A stretch of 64,000 nt of DNA from Shewanella gaetbuli (GTDB lineage Bacteria > Pseudomonadota > Gammaproteobacteria > Enterobacterales > Shewanellaceae). Below, in pieces: positions 45,513 through 55,847 of the stretch. Positions within the stretch are counted from its first letter, which is position 1, and every line of letters starts with the position of its first letter. The stretch is from the NCBI RefSeq assembly GCF_023284065.1, contig NZ_JAKIKP010000005.1, positions 186,001 to 250,000 on the forward strand, written 5' to 3'. Position numbers and translations under genes: made by a program. The notes under the pieces are model-generated. The model saw only the letters and a list, made by a program, of their open reading frames with translations, did no database searches and had not been told where the DNA came from.

Positions 45513-47330
45513 TTATGCACCAGCGCGACTTGCGCGTTTACGGTCATTTTCAGTTAGGTTTTTCTTACGAACACGAATGTTTTTAGGGGTTACTTCAACT
45601 AATTCGTCATCATCAATGAACTCAAGCGCTTGCTCTAGTGTCATTTGAATATGTGGCGTTAACACCTGTGCTTCGTCAGTACCTGATGCACGCATGTTAG
45701 TTAGCTGCTTACCTTTAAGACAGTTAACCGTTAAGTCATTTGAACGTGAGTGAATACCCACTACTTGACCTTCGTAAACTTCAGCAGCGTGACCAATCAT
45801 TAGGCGACCACGATCTTGTAAACCGAATAGTGCGAATGTTAGTGCTTTACCCGTTGCATTTGAAATTAATACACCGTTTGCACGTTGACCAATTTCGCCA
45901 CCTTTATGTGGACCGTAATGGTCAAACGAGTGGTAGATTAAGCCAGTACCAGACGTTGCAGTTAAGAATTCAGTTTGGAAACCAATTAGACCACGGCTTG
46001 GAATGATGAAGTCAACACGTACACGGCCTTTGCCATCTAGTTGCATGTCTTTCATTTCAGCTTTACGAGTACCTAATTTTTCAATCACAGTACCTTGATG
46101 ATCTTCTTCTACGTCAACGGTTAGAGTTTCGTATGGCTCACATAGCTCACCGTCAATTGTTTTAGTGATAACCTCTGGACGAGATACCGCTAATTCGTAA
46201 CCTTCACGACGCATGTTTTCAATTAAGATTGAAAGGTGTAATTCACCACGGCCTGAAACGCGGAAACGATCTGGTGAATCAGTTTCTTCAACACGTAGTG
46301 CCACGTTATGAACTAATTCTTGCTGTAAACGCTCAAGAATATTACGTGAAGTAACATACTTACCTTCTTTACCAGCAAATGGTGAAGTATTCACTTGGAA
46401 TGTCATGGTCAATGTTGGTTCGTCAACAGATAACGGTGGTAATGCTTCAGCATGACCCACAGCACATACAGTGTCAGAGATTTTTAGCTCACCTAAACCT
46501 GTGATTGCAACAATGTCGCCTGCACTTGCAGAGTCAACTTCGTGGCGGTCAAGACCCATGTAACCTAATACTTGGCCAACTTTACCGTTACGGGTTTTGC
46601 CATCAGCGCCCACTACAGTCACTTGTTGGTTAACTTTTACGCTACCACGCTTAATACGACCAACACCGATTACACCAACATATGAGTTGTAATCAAGTTG
46701 CGAAATTTGCATTTGGAATTCGCCTTCAGCATCTGCATCAGGGAAAGAGACTTTTTCAACAATTGTTTGGAAAAGTGGGTTCATGTCTTCGCTAGTTTCG
46801 TCTGGATCTAACGTTGCGAAACCATTTAATGCAGAAGCGTAAACAATTGGGAAGTCTAATTGCTCGTCAGTAGCACCTAAGTTATCAAATAGGTCAAATA
46901 CTTGGTCGATTACCCAGTCAGGGCGTGCGCCTGGACGGTCGATTTTGTTGATAACAACAATTGGCTTAAGGCCTTGAGCAAAGGCTTTCTTGGTAACAAA
47001 ACGCGTTTGTGGCATTGGGCCGTCAACTGCGTCAACAAGAAGTAATACTGAATCAACCATAGATAGTACACGTTCTACTTCACCACCGAAGTCGGCGTGA
47101 CCAGGAGTGTCTACGATGTTAATACGGTAGTCGTTCCATTTGATGGCAGTGTTTTTTGCAAGAATGGTAATACCACGTTCTTTTTCAAGAGCGTTAGAAT
47201 CCATTACACGTTCTTCGGCTTCGCCTCGACTTTCAAGGGTGCCTGACTGAGCCAAAAGCTTGTCTACCAAGGTCGTTTTGCCATGGTCAACGTGAGCAAT
47301 AATGGCGATGTTACGTAAATTCTCTAACAC
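45513..47330 (-). CDS. typA: Ribosome-associated GTPase TypA/BipA
   Basis: 605-residue translational GTPase: G1 [10 protein letters not shown]3 [11 protein letters not shown]4 [10 protein letters not shown], then domain II, an EF-G-like domain and the BipA C-terminal domain ([17 protein letters not shown] ... [19 protein letters not shown]). Needed for ribosome assembly and growth at low temperature or under stress. I choose the GTG at 47330 (AGAGG eight bases upstream; protein begins [16 protein letters not shown] as in homologues) over ATGs further up. Divergent from glnA, the common gamma arrangement. Confidence 0.95.
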   Translation of the reverse strand: MLENLRNIAIIAHVDHGKTTLVDKLLAQSGTLESRGEAEERVMDSNALEKERGITILAKNTAIKWNDYRINIVDTPGHADFGGEVERVLSMVDSVLLLVDAVDGPMPQTRFVTKKAFAQGLKPIVVINKIDRPGARPDWVIDQVFDLFDNLGATDEQLDFPIVYASALNGFATLDPDETSEDMNPLFQTIVEKVSFPDADAEGEFQMQISQLDYNSYVGVIGVGRIKRGSVKVNQQVTVVGADGKTRNGKVGQVLGYMGLDRHEVDSASAGDIVAITGLGELKISDTVCAVGHAEALPPLSVDEPTLTMTFQVNTSPFAGKEGKYVTSRNILERLQQELVHNVALRVEETDSPDRFRVSGRGELHLSILIENMRREGYELAVSRPEVITKTIDGELCEPYETLTVDVEEDHQGTVIEKLGTRKAEMKDMQLDGKGRVRVDFIIPSRGLIGFQTEFLTATSGTGLIYHSFDHYGPHKGGEIGQRANGVLISNATGKALTFALFGLQDRGRLMIGHAAEVYEGQVVGIHSRSNDLTVNCLKGKQLTNMRASGTDEAQVLTPHIQMTLEQALEFIDDDELVEVTPKNIRVRKKNLTENDRKRASRAGA

Positions 47331-47632
47331 GGATAAAACCTCTAATACCATCAAATAAAAAATAGGACTTTATGATAACAATTAATACCTAGTCACCATA
47401 AAAAAGCGTGCCATTCTACTCCACCACGACAATAGTAGATAGGATTTTTTTTGAACACATTAAAATTCACCTTTATTAAATGATGAGAAAAATGGCTGTT
47501 TGTCTATTATATCGCCACTTTATGACACTGTAATTAAACACTAAAAACACTGTTTTCTGTATTAGGTTCAGTAAATTGCTATTTGGATAGTCTTTTTCTA
47601 TCTCAGTCTCTATATACTCAGTTTGAGCACGA

Positions 47633-47689
47633 TGCACTAAACTGGTGTGTTGCACCAAAATGGTTCATTGTGTGGATCTTTATGGTGCG
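47633..47689. promoter_or_regulatory. NtrC enhancer sites of glnA
   Basis: TGCACCAAAATGGTTCA (47651-47667) has one mismatch to the NtrC consensus. TGCACTAAACTGGTGTG (47633-47649) is weaker, and a half site TGGTGCG ends at 47689. They lie about 90-140 bp before the predicted sigma-54 start, like the E. coli glnA enhancer. Confidence 0.8.
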
Positions 47690-47751
47690 TTTTAGTGTGT
47701 AAATGATTACTCTCTAAAACTAAACCCTTATAAATCATTGGGTTATATTTG

Positions 47752-47767
47752 TGGCATGAAACTGGCT
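47752..47767 (+). promoter_or_regulatory. Sigma-54 promoter of glnA
   Basis: TGGCATGAAACTGGCT has the GG-N10-GC spacing of the -24/-12 element and close matches to TGGCAC-N5-TTGCW. It leaves a leader of roughly 95 bases before the glnA start at 47875. Confidence 0.78.
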
Positions 47768-47874
47768 TTGTAAGCGCATCATGTTTCAAAGAATTCGTTA
47801 TATCGGTTTATTCATAGCAGTGCGCTGAGTAAACAACAAAATTAAATTAAGAAGACCCTACCGGAGGCTTAAGA

Positions 47875-49284
47875 ATGTCAGTTGAATCAGTTTTAAAGCA
47901 ACTTGAAGAATTAGAAGTAAAGTTTGTTGATTTACGCTTTACCGACACTAAAGGTAAAGAGCAGCACGTATCTATTCCTAGCCATCAAGTTGATGCGGAT
48001 TTTTTTGAAGACGGCAAAATGTTTGACGGTTCTTCAATTAACGGTTGGAAAGGCATCAATGAATCAGACATGGTGTTAATGCCTGATCCATCTACTTTTG
48101 TTTTAGACCCTTTCACTGAAGAAACAACTGCACTTATCCGTTGTGATATTTTAGAGCCAGGTACAATGACGGGTTATGATCGTGACCCACGTTCTATCGC
48201 TAAAAAAGCAGAAGAATATTTAAAGTCTACAGGTATTGCTGACACAGTATTAATTGGTCCTGAGCCAGAGTTCTTCTTATTTGACGATGTTCGTTTTGGT
48301 ACTGACATGTCTGGTACTTTCGTTAAAATTGATGCGAAAGAAGCAGCATGGAACTCAGCTAAAGAATACGAAGATGGCAACACTGGCCACCGTCCAATGG
48401 TTAAAGGCGGTTACTTCCCAGTTGCACCTGTTGACTCTTCACAAGACCTACGTAGTGCTATGTGTTTAGTACTAGAAGAAATGGGTCAAGTTGTTGAAGC
48501 TCATCACCATGAAGTTGCGACTGCTGGTCAAAACGAAATTGCAACTCGCTTCAACACCCTAGCTAACAAAGCTGACGAAATTCAAATTCTTAAGTATGTA
48601 GTACATAACATGGCACATGCTTACGGTAAAACTGCAACCTTTATGCCTAAGCCAATTGTTGGTGATAACGGTAGTGGTATGCATGTTCACCAATCTTTAG
48701 CAAAAGACGGTGTTAACTTATTCTCTGGCGACAAGTACGCTGGTTTAAGTGAAACCGCACTTTACTACATTGGTGGTATCATCAAGCATGCTCGTGCATT
48801 GAATGCATTCACTAACCCAAGCACTAACTCATACAAGCGTCTTGTTCCACATTTCGAAGCGCCTGTAATGTTAGCTTACTCTGCACGTAACCGTAGTGCT
48901 TCAATCCGTATCCCAGTGGTACCAAGCCCTAAAGCGCGTCGTATTGAAACTCGTTTCCCAGATCCAACTGCTAACCCATACTTAGCGTTCTCTGCGCTAT
49001 TAATGGCTGGTCTTGACGGTATTCAAAACAAGATCCACCCTGGTGATGCAATGGACAAAGATTTATATGACTTACCTGCTGAAGAAGCGGCTGAGATCCC
49101 ACAAGTTGCAACTTCATTAGAAAATGCACTAGAAAACTTAGCAGCTGACCATGAGTTCTTAACTAAAGGTGACGTATTCAGCAAAGACTTTATCGAGTCT
49201 TACATTGCGCTTAAGTCTGCTGAGTGTGAGCGTGTATCACGTACAACTCACCCATTAGAATTTGAAATGTACTACAGCTTATAA
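47875..49284 (+). CDS. glnA: Glutamine synthetase, type I
   Basis: 469 residues, E. coli-like. Makes glutamine from glutamate, ammonia and ATP as a dodecamer. Seen: [14 protein letters not shown], the metal/ATP loop [16 protein letters not shown], the [18 protein letters not shown] block, and the adenylylation-site tyrosine in [17 protein letters not shown] is seven bases before the ATG. The upstream NtrC sites and sigma-54 promoter show nitrogen control. Strong terminator behind. Confidence 0.97.
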   Translation: MSVESVLKQLEELEVKFVDLRFTDTKGKEQHVSIPSHQVDADFFEDGKMFDGSSINGWKGINESDMVLMPDPSTFVLDPFTEETTALIRCDILEPGTMTGYDRDPRSIAKKAEEYLKSTGIADTVLIGPEPEFFLFDDVRFGTDMSGTFVKIDAKEAAWNSAKEYEDGNTGHRPMVKGGYFPVAPVDSSQDLRSAMCLVLEEMGQVVEAHHHEVATAGQNEIATRFNTLANKADEIQILKYVVHNMAHAYGKTATFMPKPIVGDNGSGMHVHQSLAKDGVNLFSGDKYAGLSETALYYIGGIIKHARALNAFTNPSTNSYKRLVPHFEAPVMLAYSARNRSASIRIPVVPSPKARRIETRFPDPTANPYLAFSALLMAGLDGIQNKIHPGDAMDKDLYDLPAEEAAEIPQVATSLENALENLAADHEFLTKGDVFSKDFIESYIALKSAECERVSRTTHPLEFEMYYSL

Positions 49285-49325
49285 TTCAGGCTTTAGTCAG
49301 TTAATTTAATTACTGACTTAAAAAT

Positions 49326-49356
49326 AAAACCCCACTTTTTTGAAGTGGGGTTTTTT
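49326..49356 (+). terminator. Terminator after glnA
   Basis: AAAACCCCACTT pairs with AAGTGGGGTTTT, then T run. Confidence 0.92.
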
Positions 49357-49770
49357 ATTGGCTGATATTGTTGTTTGCTGCTAAACGAGTTACCTAATTA
49401 AAATAATTACAATTTTTTACAAACTTAGCTCATCAAAGCTTACTCACTTCAATAGCGTTGCCTACCATTATTTCAGCTTACTAATGTACTCAATAAACTC
49501 AAGGTTAAACCAGCCTTAGTTGTTGATAATTATGATTAATATATATAGTTACTTTATCTTGATAAAACTTCAGTAAACAGTGCTGCAATTTACGATTGTG
49601 CAGTATGTAAAGTGTGATCTAGTTCTCAATGTTGTTTTTTGGTGAAAATGTAACAACTTGGTTGCAATGACGTGTTTTATGGGTAAACTTGCGCGCACAA
49701 GTGTCGAGTATTTGCTCTAATCTGGGGAGGTTAGTAGGCAATGGCACCCATAATAATCACGAGAATGACA
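49357..49770. other. AT-rich promoter region upstream of fadL
   Basis: No gene or RNA seen. It holds the CRP site described separately and otherwise AT-rich sequence leading to the fadL leader. Confidence 0.4.
49613..49628. promoter_or_regulatory. Near-consensus CRP site upstream of fadL
   Basis: TGTGA-TCTAGT-TCTCA matches CRP consensus TGTGA-N6-TCACA at 9 of 10 arm positions, and the spacer TCTAGT is close to the ideal TCTAGA. It lies about 145 bp upstream of the chosen fadL start. Confidence 0.72.
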
Positions 49771-51123
49771 ATGAAAAAAACATCACTAACTTTGGCCATG
49801 ACGTTGGCTTTTTTAGGTACGACCTCGCAAATACATGCCGCTGGATTTCAACTAGCTGAGTATTCTTCTACTGGATTAGGTCGTGCTTTTGCTGGTGAAG
49901 CTGCTATGGCCGATAACGCAGCATCTCAATCACGTAACCCTGCTATGTTATCTTACCTTGAAGGTCGTCAACTTTCTGCTGGAGGCATTTATGTTGTGCC
50001 TAACATTGATGTGACCGGCGACATTGCTATTTCATCGCCTGTGTTTGGCGATCAGGTTATGCACGTTCCAGCTAGCGCACATGATGTAGCAGGTCCTGCA
50101 TTAGTCCCTAACTTTTATTACTCAAACCAGCTAAATGACCAATGGACTTGGGGGTTAACCGTTAACTCAAACTATGGTTTGGCCACTGAAATTGATAAAA
50201 CCCATGCAGCGGCATTATTTGGTAATGAAACGGCTATCACTACTGTTGAGTTCAACCCTAATATTGCCTATAAAGTGAATCAACAGTTCACCATCGGGGC
50301 AGGGGTACGTGTTGTTTATGGCGAAGGCAGTATTAGTGCAACAACCCCTTACTGGGTTGATGGTATTAAATATAACCCAGCGGTACCTGCTGAAGTTGCG
50401 GCGCGTTTACCTGAGTCAGGCACTAGCTTGAAAGCAATGGAAGGCGATGACATTAGTTATGGTTGGAAAGCCGGTGCAAGTTGGCAAATTAATCCGCAGC
50501 ATCGTATTGGTTTGGCTTATCACAGTGGCGTTGAGCTGGAGTTAGATGGTTATGCATCAGGATTGCTTTACGATGGTGGCCAAGATTTATCAATTGAAGG
50601 CTATTTACCTATTGAATTACCAGCCTTTGCTGAGTTAGCGACACACCACCAGATATCTGAAAAGTTTGCTCTGCATGCCAGCATTAACTGGACGCAATGG
50701 AGTGTTTTTGATGAGTTAGTTGCCTACTTCCCTGGCGAGCAAAAACCGATATCGGGTGTAGATTCTGACTTAGTTAAAGATGAAAACTTTAAAGACAACT
50801 GGCGTTATGCTGTGGGTGGAACTTACCAATTAAATCATGATTGGGCTTTGCGTGCCGGATTAGCTTTAGATACTACCGCAGTTGAAGATGATTACCGCAC
50901 CACAACAATTCCTGATGCTGATCGTTTATGGTTTAGTGTGGGTGCAAGCTATCAAGCGACCGAAAATTTAACTATTGATTTTGCGGCTACCTATATCAAA
51001 ATGTATGGTGATGCGCCGATCAATGAAGCCCAAGATCTTGCTGGTTTAGCTTTAGTTAATTTTAGTGGTGAAGCCACCGGTGATGTTTGGTTAGCGGGTA
51101 TTCAGTTCAGTTACAAAATGTAA
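49771..51123 (+). CDS. fadL: FadL-family outer-membrane fatty acid transporter
   Basis: 450 residues from the ATG at 49771, which starts a signal peptide (MKKTSLTLAMTLAFLGTTSQIHA); an ATG ten codons earlier is less likely. The mature start AAGFQLAEYSSTGLGRAFAGEAAMADNAASQSRNPAML is the FadL signature (NPA hatch region), followed by a 14-strand barrel ending in Lys-Met after GIQFSYKM. It takes up long-chain fatty acids or other hydrophobic compounds. A CRP site upstream suggests catabolite control. Confidence 0.9.
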   Translation: MKKTSLTLAMTLAFLGTTSQIHAAGFQLAEYSSTGLGRAFAGEAAMADNAASQSRNPAMLSYLEGRQLSAGGIYVVPNIDVTGDIAISSPVFGDQVMHVPASAHDVAGPALVPNFYYSNQLNDQWTWGLTVNSNYGLATEIDKTHAAALFGNETAITTVEFNPNIAYKVNQQFTIGAGVRVVYGEGSISATTPYWVDGIKYNPAVPAEVAARLPESGTSLKAMEGDDISYGWKAGASWQINPQHRIGLAYHSGVELELDGYASGLLYDGGQDLSIEGYLPIELPAFAELATHHQISEKFALHASINWTQWSVFDELVAYFPGEQKPISGVDSDLVKDENFKDNWRYAVGGTYQLNHDWALRAGLALDTTAVEDDYRTTTIPDADRLWFSVGASYQATENLTIDFAATYIKMYGDAPINEAQDLAGLALVNFSGEATGDVWLAGIQFSYKM

Positions 51124-51183
51124 TGGTGAATACTTTGCTTGTTAACCTGTTTGTATAACGCGGTTGATGCTTCAATTAATGTG

Positions 51184-51220
51184 AAAAGGCCTACTGTTAT
51201 CGGTGATAGTTGGCCTTTTT
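51184..51220 (+). terminator. Terminator after fadL
   Basis: AAAAGGCC ... GGCCTTTTT outer arms with an inner TATC/GATA pairing and T run. Confidence 0.82.
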
Positions 51221-51345
51221 GTTATATTAGATGCCATTAACTTAAGTATATGACCCCTTTCAATGTCAAAAATTGATCTGCTATATCAATTTTATATGAG
51301 TTCCTTAGTGATTGCGGTATTGAATAGTGTGGTTAAGCCAATAGC

Positions 51346-52209
51346 TTAAAATTGCTGATAATATTCGATGCTTTTAGGTAACTGAGTCATAGACTTAGAT
51401 GACTCATCTGCTAAAAAGAAGTAACTCACACCTTGTTTTATTGCTTCTTTCACTATTTTATCAATATCTCCTTTATCAAGGACAGCATTTGATTCTGATT
51501 CGGCTAAATCATTAGCAAATACTGGTTTATTTACTACTCGGTCTTTTAAATGAAATGAGCTAAATCTTCCTGGATACCGTCTTAATAAAGTCAGCGGGTC
51601 AACCTTAGCGTGTGCAACTCCAAAGACGTCCATCTGAAACTCTGTATATAGAGTATGAGTGACCATATAGTCGAACACAGTGCTATTGAGGTAAGGTGCA
51701 AATTCATAGCCATGCAGATGATATTGAAGAGTAATCCCATGTTGTAGAAGAAGTTTTCCTGCGGTGTTTAATACAGCAACCGCTGCTTTGGCATCATCGA
51801 TAGTAAATTGACCTGCGTCGTCGTGTGGAATCCAATAGAATATGGCAAATTTAGCGTCAAAAAAACGGGCTTTGTAAACCGCAGCAATCGGATTATCACG
51901 TAACTCTTCAAAGTGAGTTTCAATACTGATGAGCTGTAATTTATGTTTTTGGAGTAATGAGCGATATTCATCAATAGTTAAGCCACTTAAGTCTCGACCA
52001 CCTTCAACCTGGGTGATTCCCCAGTTGTGGATTATTTCAAAGGCTGAGTCTGTATCTTGTTTGATTTGTTGACGCAAACTATAAAGTTGTATGCCAGGCT
52101 TAGGTTTGGTTGTGTTTATCATGTTCGGGTCGATTGCTAACGAGTCAAAAGACACTATTAGCAAAATGCCCAACAAAGAAACTAGCAATATTCCAATTAA
52201 TGATTCCAT
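51346..52209 (-). CDS. Exported TIM-barrel isomerase-like protein, degenerate paralogue
   Basis: 287 residues, sugar phosphate isomerase/epimerase (xylose-isomerase-like barrel) family, with a hydrophobic N-terminal signal or anchor (about 1-26). It is a clear paralogue of the protein at 57204-58061, sharing blocks such as RDNPIAAVYKARFF, HGITLQYHLHGYEF and YPGRFSSFHLKDRV. Three differences stand out: A267 where the paralogue has E265 in FFLEDESS (a likely metal ligand), Gly for Trp after QMDVF, and a two-residue deletion before IVKEA. Activity may be lost or changed. It lies downstream of the AraC gene at the edge of the sugar locus. Confidence 0.8.
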   Translation of the reverse strand: MESLIGILLVSLLGILLIVSFDSLAIDPNMINTTKPKPGIQLYSLRQQIKQDTDSAFEIIHNWGITQVEGGRDLSGLTIDEYRSLLQKHKLQLISIETHFEELRDNPIAAVYKARFFDAKFAIFYWIPHDDAGQFTIDDAKAAVAVLNTAGKLLLQHGITLQYHLHGYEFAPYLNSTVFDYMVTHTLYTEFQMDVFGVAHAKVDPLTLLRRYPGRFSSFHLKDRVVNKPVFANDLAESESNAVLDKGDIDKIVKEAIKQGVSYFFLADESSKSMTQLPKSIEYYQQF

Positions 52210-52370
52210 TTTAAATTGTCCATATCCTTGTTTTAACAGCTCACTTTTTGAGTAGTCTTAACTGATGGTTGAGAAACTTTTCATGAAAGCCGATTTTACC
52301 GTCTTCCTTAACTGTCATCGTTTGACTAACAGAATCTTCGTCTTGCATAAAGCGTTTATGAGGTATTTAT

Positions 52371-53099
52371 TTAATTGAGGAGTGTCACTGTATTCACTCG
52401 ATAATGTGTTGGCAATTCTCCAAACATCGCTTTAAAGTGCTGACTAAAATAGCTATGACTAGCAAAACCTGCATTTTGCGCAATATCAGAGATAGGTAAT
52501 TGTGTTTCGATTAACATTCTTCTGGCTTTTTCTAACCTGAACTCTCTGAGGAATTGTTTTGGGGTTTTTTGTAAATGCTTTTTAAAACGCCTTTCTAAGG
52601 CACTTACGGATAAATGAGAAGCATTGGCTAATTCTTTTATGCAAATATCTTGCGCATAGTGTTGATTAATATATTCGATGGGTTTTTTCAAAATATCCAC
52701 GCCCATTAAATTTTTTACCGTTTCCTGAACATTTCTGGCCACCCCATAAGATCCAATAATTTTACCTTGTTCATTTTTAAGGGGTCTTTTAGAGGTCAAC
52801 AACCACTTAGGTGGGCAGTTATATCCAAAATTCATTTCTAAATGATTAACGATGACATGACCTTGTAAGACTTTTTGATCATCTAACATAAACTTTTTTG
52901 CAATATATGCCGGAAAGAGGTCTATATCATGCTTTCCTACCACCTCAGAAAATGAATGCTTGCCGACACTTTTGATATAGGCATCATTACAAAAAACAAT
53001 CTGACCTAAATCATCTTTTATCCAAAAAACAACATCCGAAACTAAATCGAACATTTTTATAATCTTTCGAATCGAGATGCTTTCCAATACCTGCTCCAT
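52371..53099 (-). CDS. PAS-AraC family transcriptional regulator
   Basis: 242 residues. The N-terminal PAS domain (about 10-130; FDLVSDVVFWIKDDLGQIVFCNDAYIKSVG, then the GSYGVARNVQE end) replaces the usual AraC cupin. The C-terminal AraC domain (about 140-240) has two helix-turn-helices (ICIKELANASHLSVSALERRFKKHL and ISDIAQNAGFASHSYFSQHFKAMFG). AGGA is eight bases before the ATG. It sits within the sugar locus and is its likely activator; the ligand of the PAS domain is unknown. Confidence 0.86.
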   Translation of the reverse strand: MEQVLESISIRKIIKMFDLVSDVVFWIKDDLGQIVFCNDAYIKSVGKHSFSEVVGKHDIDLFPAYIAKKFMLDDQKVLQGHVIVNHLEMNFGYNCPPKWLLTSKRPLKNEQGKIIGSYGVARNVQETVKNLMGVDILKKPIEYINQHYAQDICIKELANASHLSVSALERRFKKHLQKTPKQFLREFRLEKARRMLIETQLPISDIAQNAGFASHSYFSQHFKAMFGELPTHYRVNTVTLLN

Positions 53100-53440
53100 G
53101 GAGAATTCCTAGTGATATCGTATTTACTGTATTTCTAGTATTGTCGAACAAGCTTTAATAGATTAATTATTAATTATTATTTTGAATGATGAATAGAGCG
53201 ACCTTTTTGCCTTATGAATCTATAGCGGGCATTATTGGTAGTCTTTTACCAAAATTTAGAATGGTTGTGTCTAGTCAGTAAGATAAGGTGAGTCGTGATG
53301 ATGTGTCGATTACCGAAATAACCTTTAAGCAGTGGATAACGATGGCTGAATAAGTGCTTATTTAGGCGAGGCTATCACTCCCTCTGTGGTGATTAAGTGT
53401 GCCTAGGTAATGCTTATTTGTTGGTTTTGGCAGCAAAATA
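53100..53440. other. Non-coding stretch between AraC and MFS genes
   Basis: About 340 bases with no convincing gene. A short open stretch on the plus strand (about 53290-53353, reading VSRDDVSITEITFKQWITMAE) looks coding-like but is only 21 codons, possibly a gene remnant. Confidence 0.35.
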
Positions 53441-53473
53441 AAGGCCTATTCTGTTTATAGAATAGGCCTTTAT
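53441..53473 (-). terminator. Terminator after MFS gene
   Basis: Perfect 13-bp arms AAAGGCCTATTCT / AGAATAGGCCTTT with a short loop, 30 bases past the MFS stop; the T tract is short. Confidence 0.8.
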
Positions 53474-53505
53474 ATGGGGGATTAATTCAGTATTAGTCAG
53501 TTTTG

Positions 53506-54741
53506 TTAAACTGCATCTATGGCGCTAACTTTTGCAGGTGAATGAACCTTGCGGATAATAAATGCTAGCAGAGCAAAAATAATGATTAAGCTACAAGGGA
53601 AAATGACCAAGTTACCTAAAACTATTTGCCCGGCAATTAAATCGATTTTTTCAGCTGAGGTTTCTGTAAGTGCAGCATGTTCTTTTGCTGAGTCAATCCA
53701 GCCCCCAATAACAGGATTCCACATACTCACTGCAAACATGCCCATGCCTCCCGCAACAGACAACCCCATAGCGCCAGTTTTAGGAGTATACTCTGCTACA
53801 CAACCTAGCACCGTAGGCCAGAAGTAAGTTACTCCAATAGCAAAAAGAATAGCGGCTAAGTAAACCATATTGCCCGTTGCAATACTCATTGAGTAGATAC
53901 CTATTGCCGCAATAATGGCCGAGAAGAATAGTGTCCCAACAGGGCTTAATCGATGTACTAATGCCCCAGCATAAAAACGTCCAACCGCCATTAAACCAGT
54001 AATTAATGCCAAAATAAGCATGGGTGATGCACCGCTTGCGCCTAGTATGCTTTCAATCCATTGTTGTGTGCCAAGTTCGGTTGTTGCGGTAAGGCTAATG
54101 CACAATAGAAATAGCAGATAAAGCGGAGAAAACAAGCTTTTGATATTGCTAATTGTTGAGTGTTTTTGGGTATCAAATTGGGGGAATGTGCTTTTAAGTA
54201 ACATGACACCATATATCAAGGTTGGGATGATAATGATGGCCACCTGTAATTGCCAAGCCAGACCAAAACTGGTCATCAAGTTTGAAATTAATGCGCCAAT
54301 AACGATTCCTCCAGGGAACCAAACATGGAACTTATTTAGCATTGTGGTTTTATTTTCTGGATGTAAATCTGCTATCAGTGGATTACAGCCCGCTTCAACA
54401 GAACCGTTAGCGAATCCGATACAGAATGTTGAGATTAACAGCCCCCAAAACCCTCCTGCTGTGATGGTTAAAATTAAGCCTAACAAATGACAGCTAAATG
54501 CCAGAGTAATGAGTTTTTTAGCACCTAAAAGGTTATATAACGCCCCTCCCACAATGGTGGCAACAGGGAAACCCAAGAATGCCATGGCATTTATCCAGCC
54601 AAGTTCCTCTCCTGTTAGCCCAAACTCTTGGCCTAAATCGCCTAAAATGCCTGCTCTAATAGCAAATGTCATTGCTGTTACGATTAATGATACACAGCAA
54701 AGGTTAAATATTCGTACTTTATCAACTTGATTTATCATCAT
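53506..54741 (-). CDS. MFS transporter of the sugar locus
   Basis: 411 residues, 12 hydrophobic helices, with fold features of sugar/proton symporters (GWINAMAFLGFPVATIVGGALYNLLGAKKL; NKFHVWFPGGIVIGALISNL). Inner membrane. It lies 39 bases after the TIM-barrel gene at 54781, at the end of a three-gene operon with a Gfo/Idh/MocA oxidoreductase, so it likely imports the (oxidised) sugar product. Substrate not readable from sequence. Confidence 0.85.
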   Translation of the reverse strand: MMINQVDKVRIFNLCCVSLIVTAMTFAIRAGILGDLGQEFGLTGEELGWINAMAFLGFPVATIVGGALYNLLGAKKLITLAFSCHLLGLILTITAGGFWGLLISTFCIGFANGSVEAGCNPLIADLHPENKTTMLNKFHVWFPGGIVIGALISNLMTSFGLAWQLQVAIIIIPTLIYGVMLLKSTFPQFDTQKHSTISNIKSLFSPLYLLFLLCISLTATTELGTQQWIESILGASGASPMLILALITGLMAVGRFYAGALVHRLSPVGTLFFSAIIAAIGIYSMSIATGNMVYLAAILFAIGVTYFWPTVLGCVAEYTPKTGAMGLSVAGGMGMFAVSMWNPVIGGWIDSAKEHAALTETSAEKIDLIAGQIVLGNLVIFPCSLIIIFALLAFIIRKVHSPAKVSAIDAV

Positions 54742-54780
54742 TATTATTCTCTAGTTGTTGAGCTAATTAAGCTTTATGGG

Positions 54781-55842
54781 TTAGCGTATATTTAACCCTA
54801 ACACTCTGTTATTCAGTTCTGTGTTCGTTTCAACGGCTGCAAAGTCATCAAATGCTTTGTCTGTTGGACGAATTAAATGCTGTTGAATAAATCTAGCGCC
54901 TTCAGCTGCACCATCCTGTGGATGCTTTATACAGCACTCCCACTCCATAACGGCCCATCCATCAAATCCATAGGCAGTGAGTTTGGTAAATATGGCTTTA
55001 AAGTCAATTTGTCCATCACCTAGCGAACGGAAACGGCCAGGTCTATTTATCCATGACTCGTATCCGCCGTAAACACCGGCACGACCGGACATGACAAACT
55101 CAGCATCCTTAACGTGAAATGCCTTAATTCTATGATGGTAAATATCAATAAAAGCTAAATAATCAAGCTGTTGAAGTACAAAGTGACTCGGGTCATACAA
55201 TATGTTTGCTCTTGGGTGATAGTCAACAGCCTTTAAAAAACGATCAAAAGTTACCCCATCATGCAAATCTTCGCCGGGATGAAGTTCATAACAAACATCA
55301 ACGCCAGCAGCATCGAATTCATCTAAAATTGGCTTCCAGAGAGCGGCGAGTTCTTCAAACCCTTGTTCTACTAACCCAGAAGGTCTTTGTGGCCAAGGGT
55401 AGACGGTATGCCATAGGAGCGAACCTGAAAAAGTGGCATGCGCCTTCAGCCCTAAACGAGCGCTAGCTTTTGCGGCAAGCTTCAATTGCTCTATCGCCCA
55501 GGCTTGTCTCGCTTCAGGATTGCCCCGTACAGAAACTGGAGCAAATCCGTCAAACATCTCATTATAAGCAGGGTTTACGGCAACAAGCTGGCCTTGCAAG
55601 TGTGTTGATAGCTCACTAATTTCTAAGCCGTGCTTTCTGACCGTTGCCAAAACATTATCACAATAGTCTTGGCTATGAGCGCCTTGAGTCAGGTCGAAAA
55701 AACGCTCATCTCCGGTGGGAAGCTGGATGGCTTTAAAGCCTAATTCAGCTGCCCATTTACAGATGTCATTTAAGTTATTAAATGGCGCATGATCTTCAAT
55801 AAACTGCGCTAAGAAAATGGCGGGTCCTTTGATTTGTTTCAT
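54781..55842 (-). CDS. Cytoplasmic sugar phosphate isomerase/epimerase family protein
   Basis: 353 residues, no signal peptide. Xylose-isomerase-like TIM barrel with metal-ligand candidates in order: Glu in VCYELHPGED, Asp in ILYDPSHF, His in KAFHVKDAEF and Glu in AVMEWECC. The GRAGVYGGYESWINRPGRFRSLGDGQIDF block is typical of the group encoded beside Gfo/Idh/MocA oxidoreductases. Acts on a sugar, probably the keto-sugar of this pathway. GGAG stands eight bases before the ATG, inside the end of the upstream gene (five-base gap), implying coupled translation. Confidence 0.86.
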   Translation of the reverse strand: MKQIKGPAIFLAQFIEDHAPFNNLNDICKWAAELGFKAIQLPTGDERFFDLTQGAHSQDYCDNVLATVRKHGLEISELSTHLQGQLVAVNPAYNEMFDGFAPVSVRGNPEARQAWAIEQLKLAAKASARLGLKAHATFSGSLLWHTVYPWPQRPSGLVEQGFEELAALWKPILDEFDAAGVDVCYELHPGEDLHDGVTFDRFLKAVDYHPRANILYDPSHFVLQQLDYLAFIDIYHHRIKAFHVKDAEFVMSGRAGVYGGYESWINRPGRFRSLGDGQIDFKAIFTKLTAYGFDGWAVMEWECCIKHPQDGAAEGARFIQQHLIRPTDKAFDDFAAVETNTELNNRVLGLNIR

Positions 55843-55847
55843 ACTGC

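Noticed and set aside
47476..47658. 60-codon frame upstream of glnA
   Set aside because: Overlaps the NtrC sites of glnA and has low-complexity, non-protein-like composition.
49655..49680. Possible FadR site before fadL
   Set aside because: GGT and GAC halves are present but spaced too widely for the FadR consensus.
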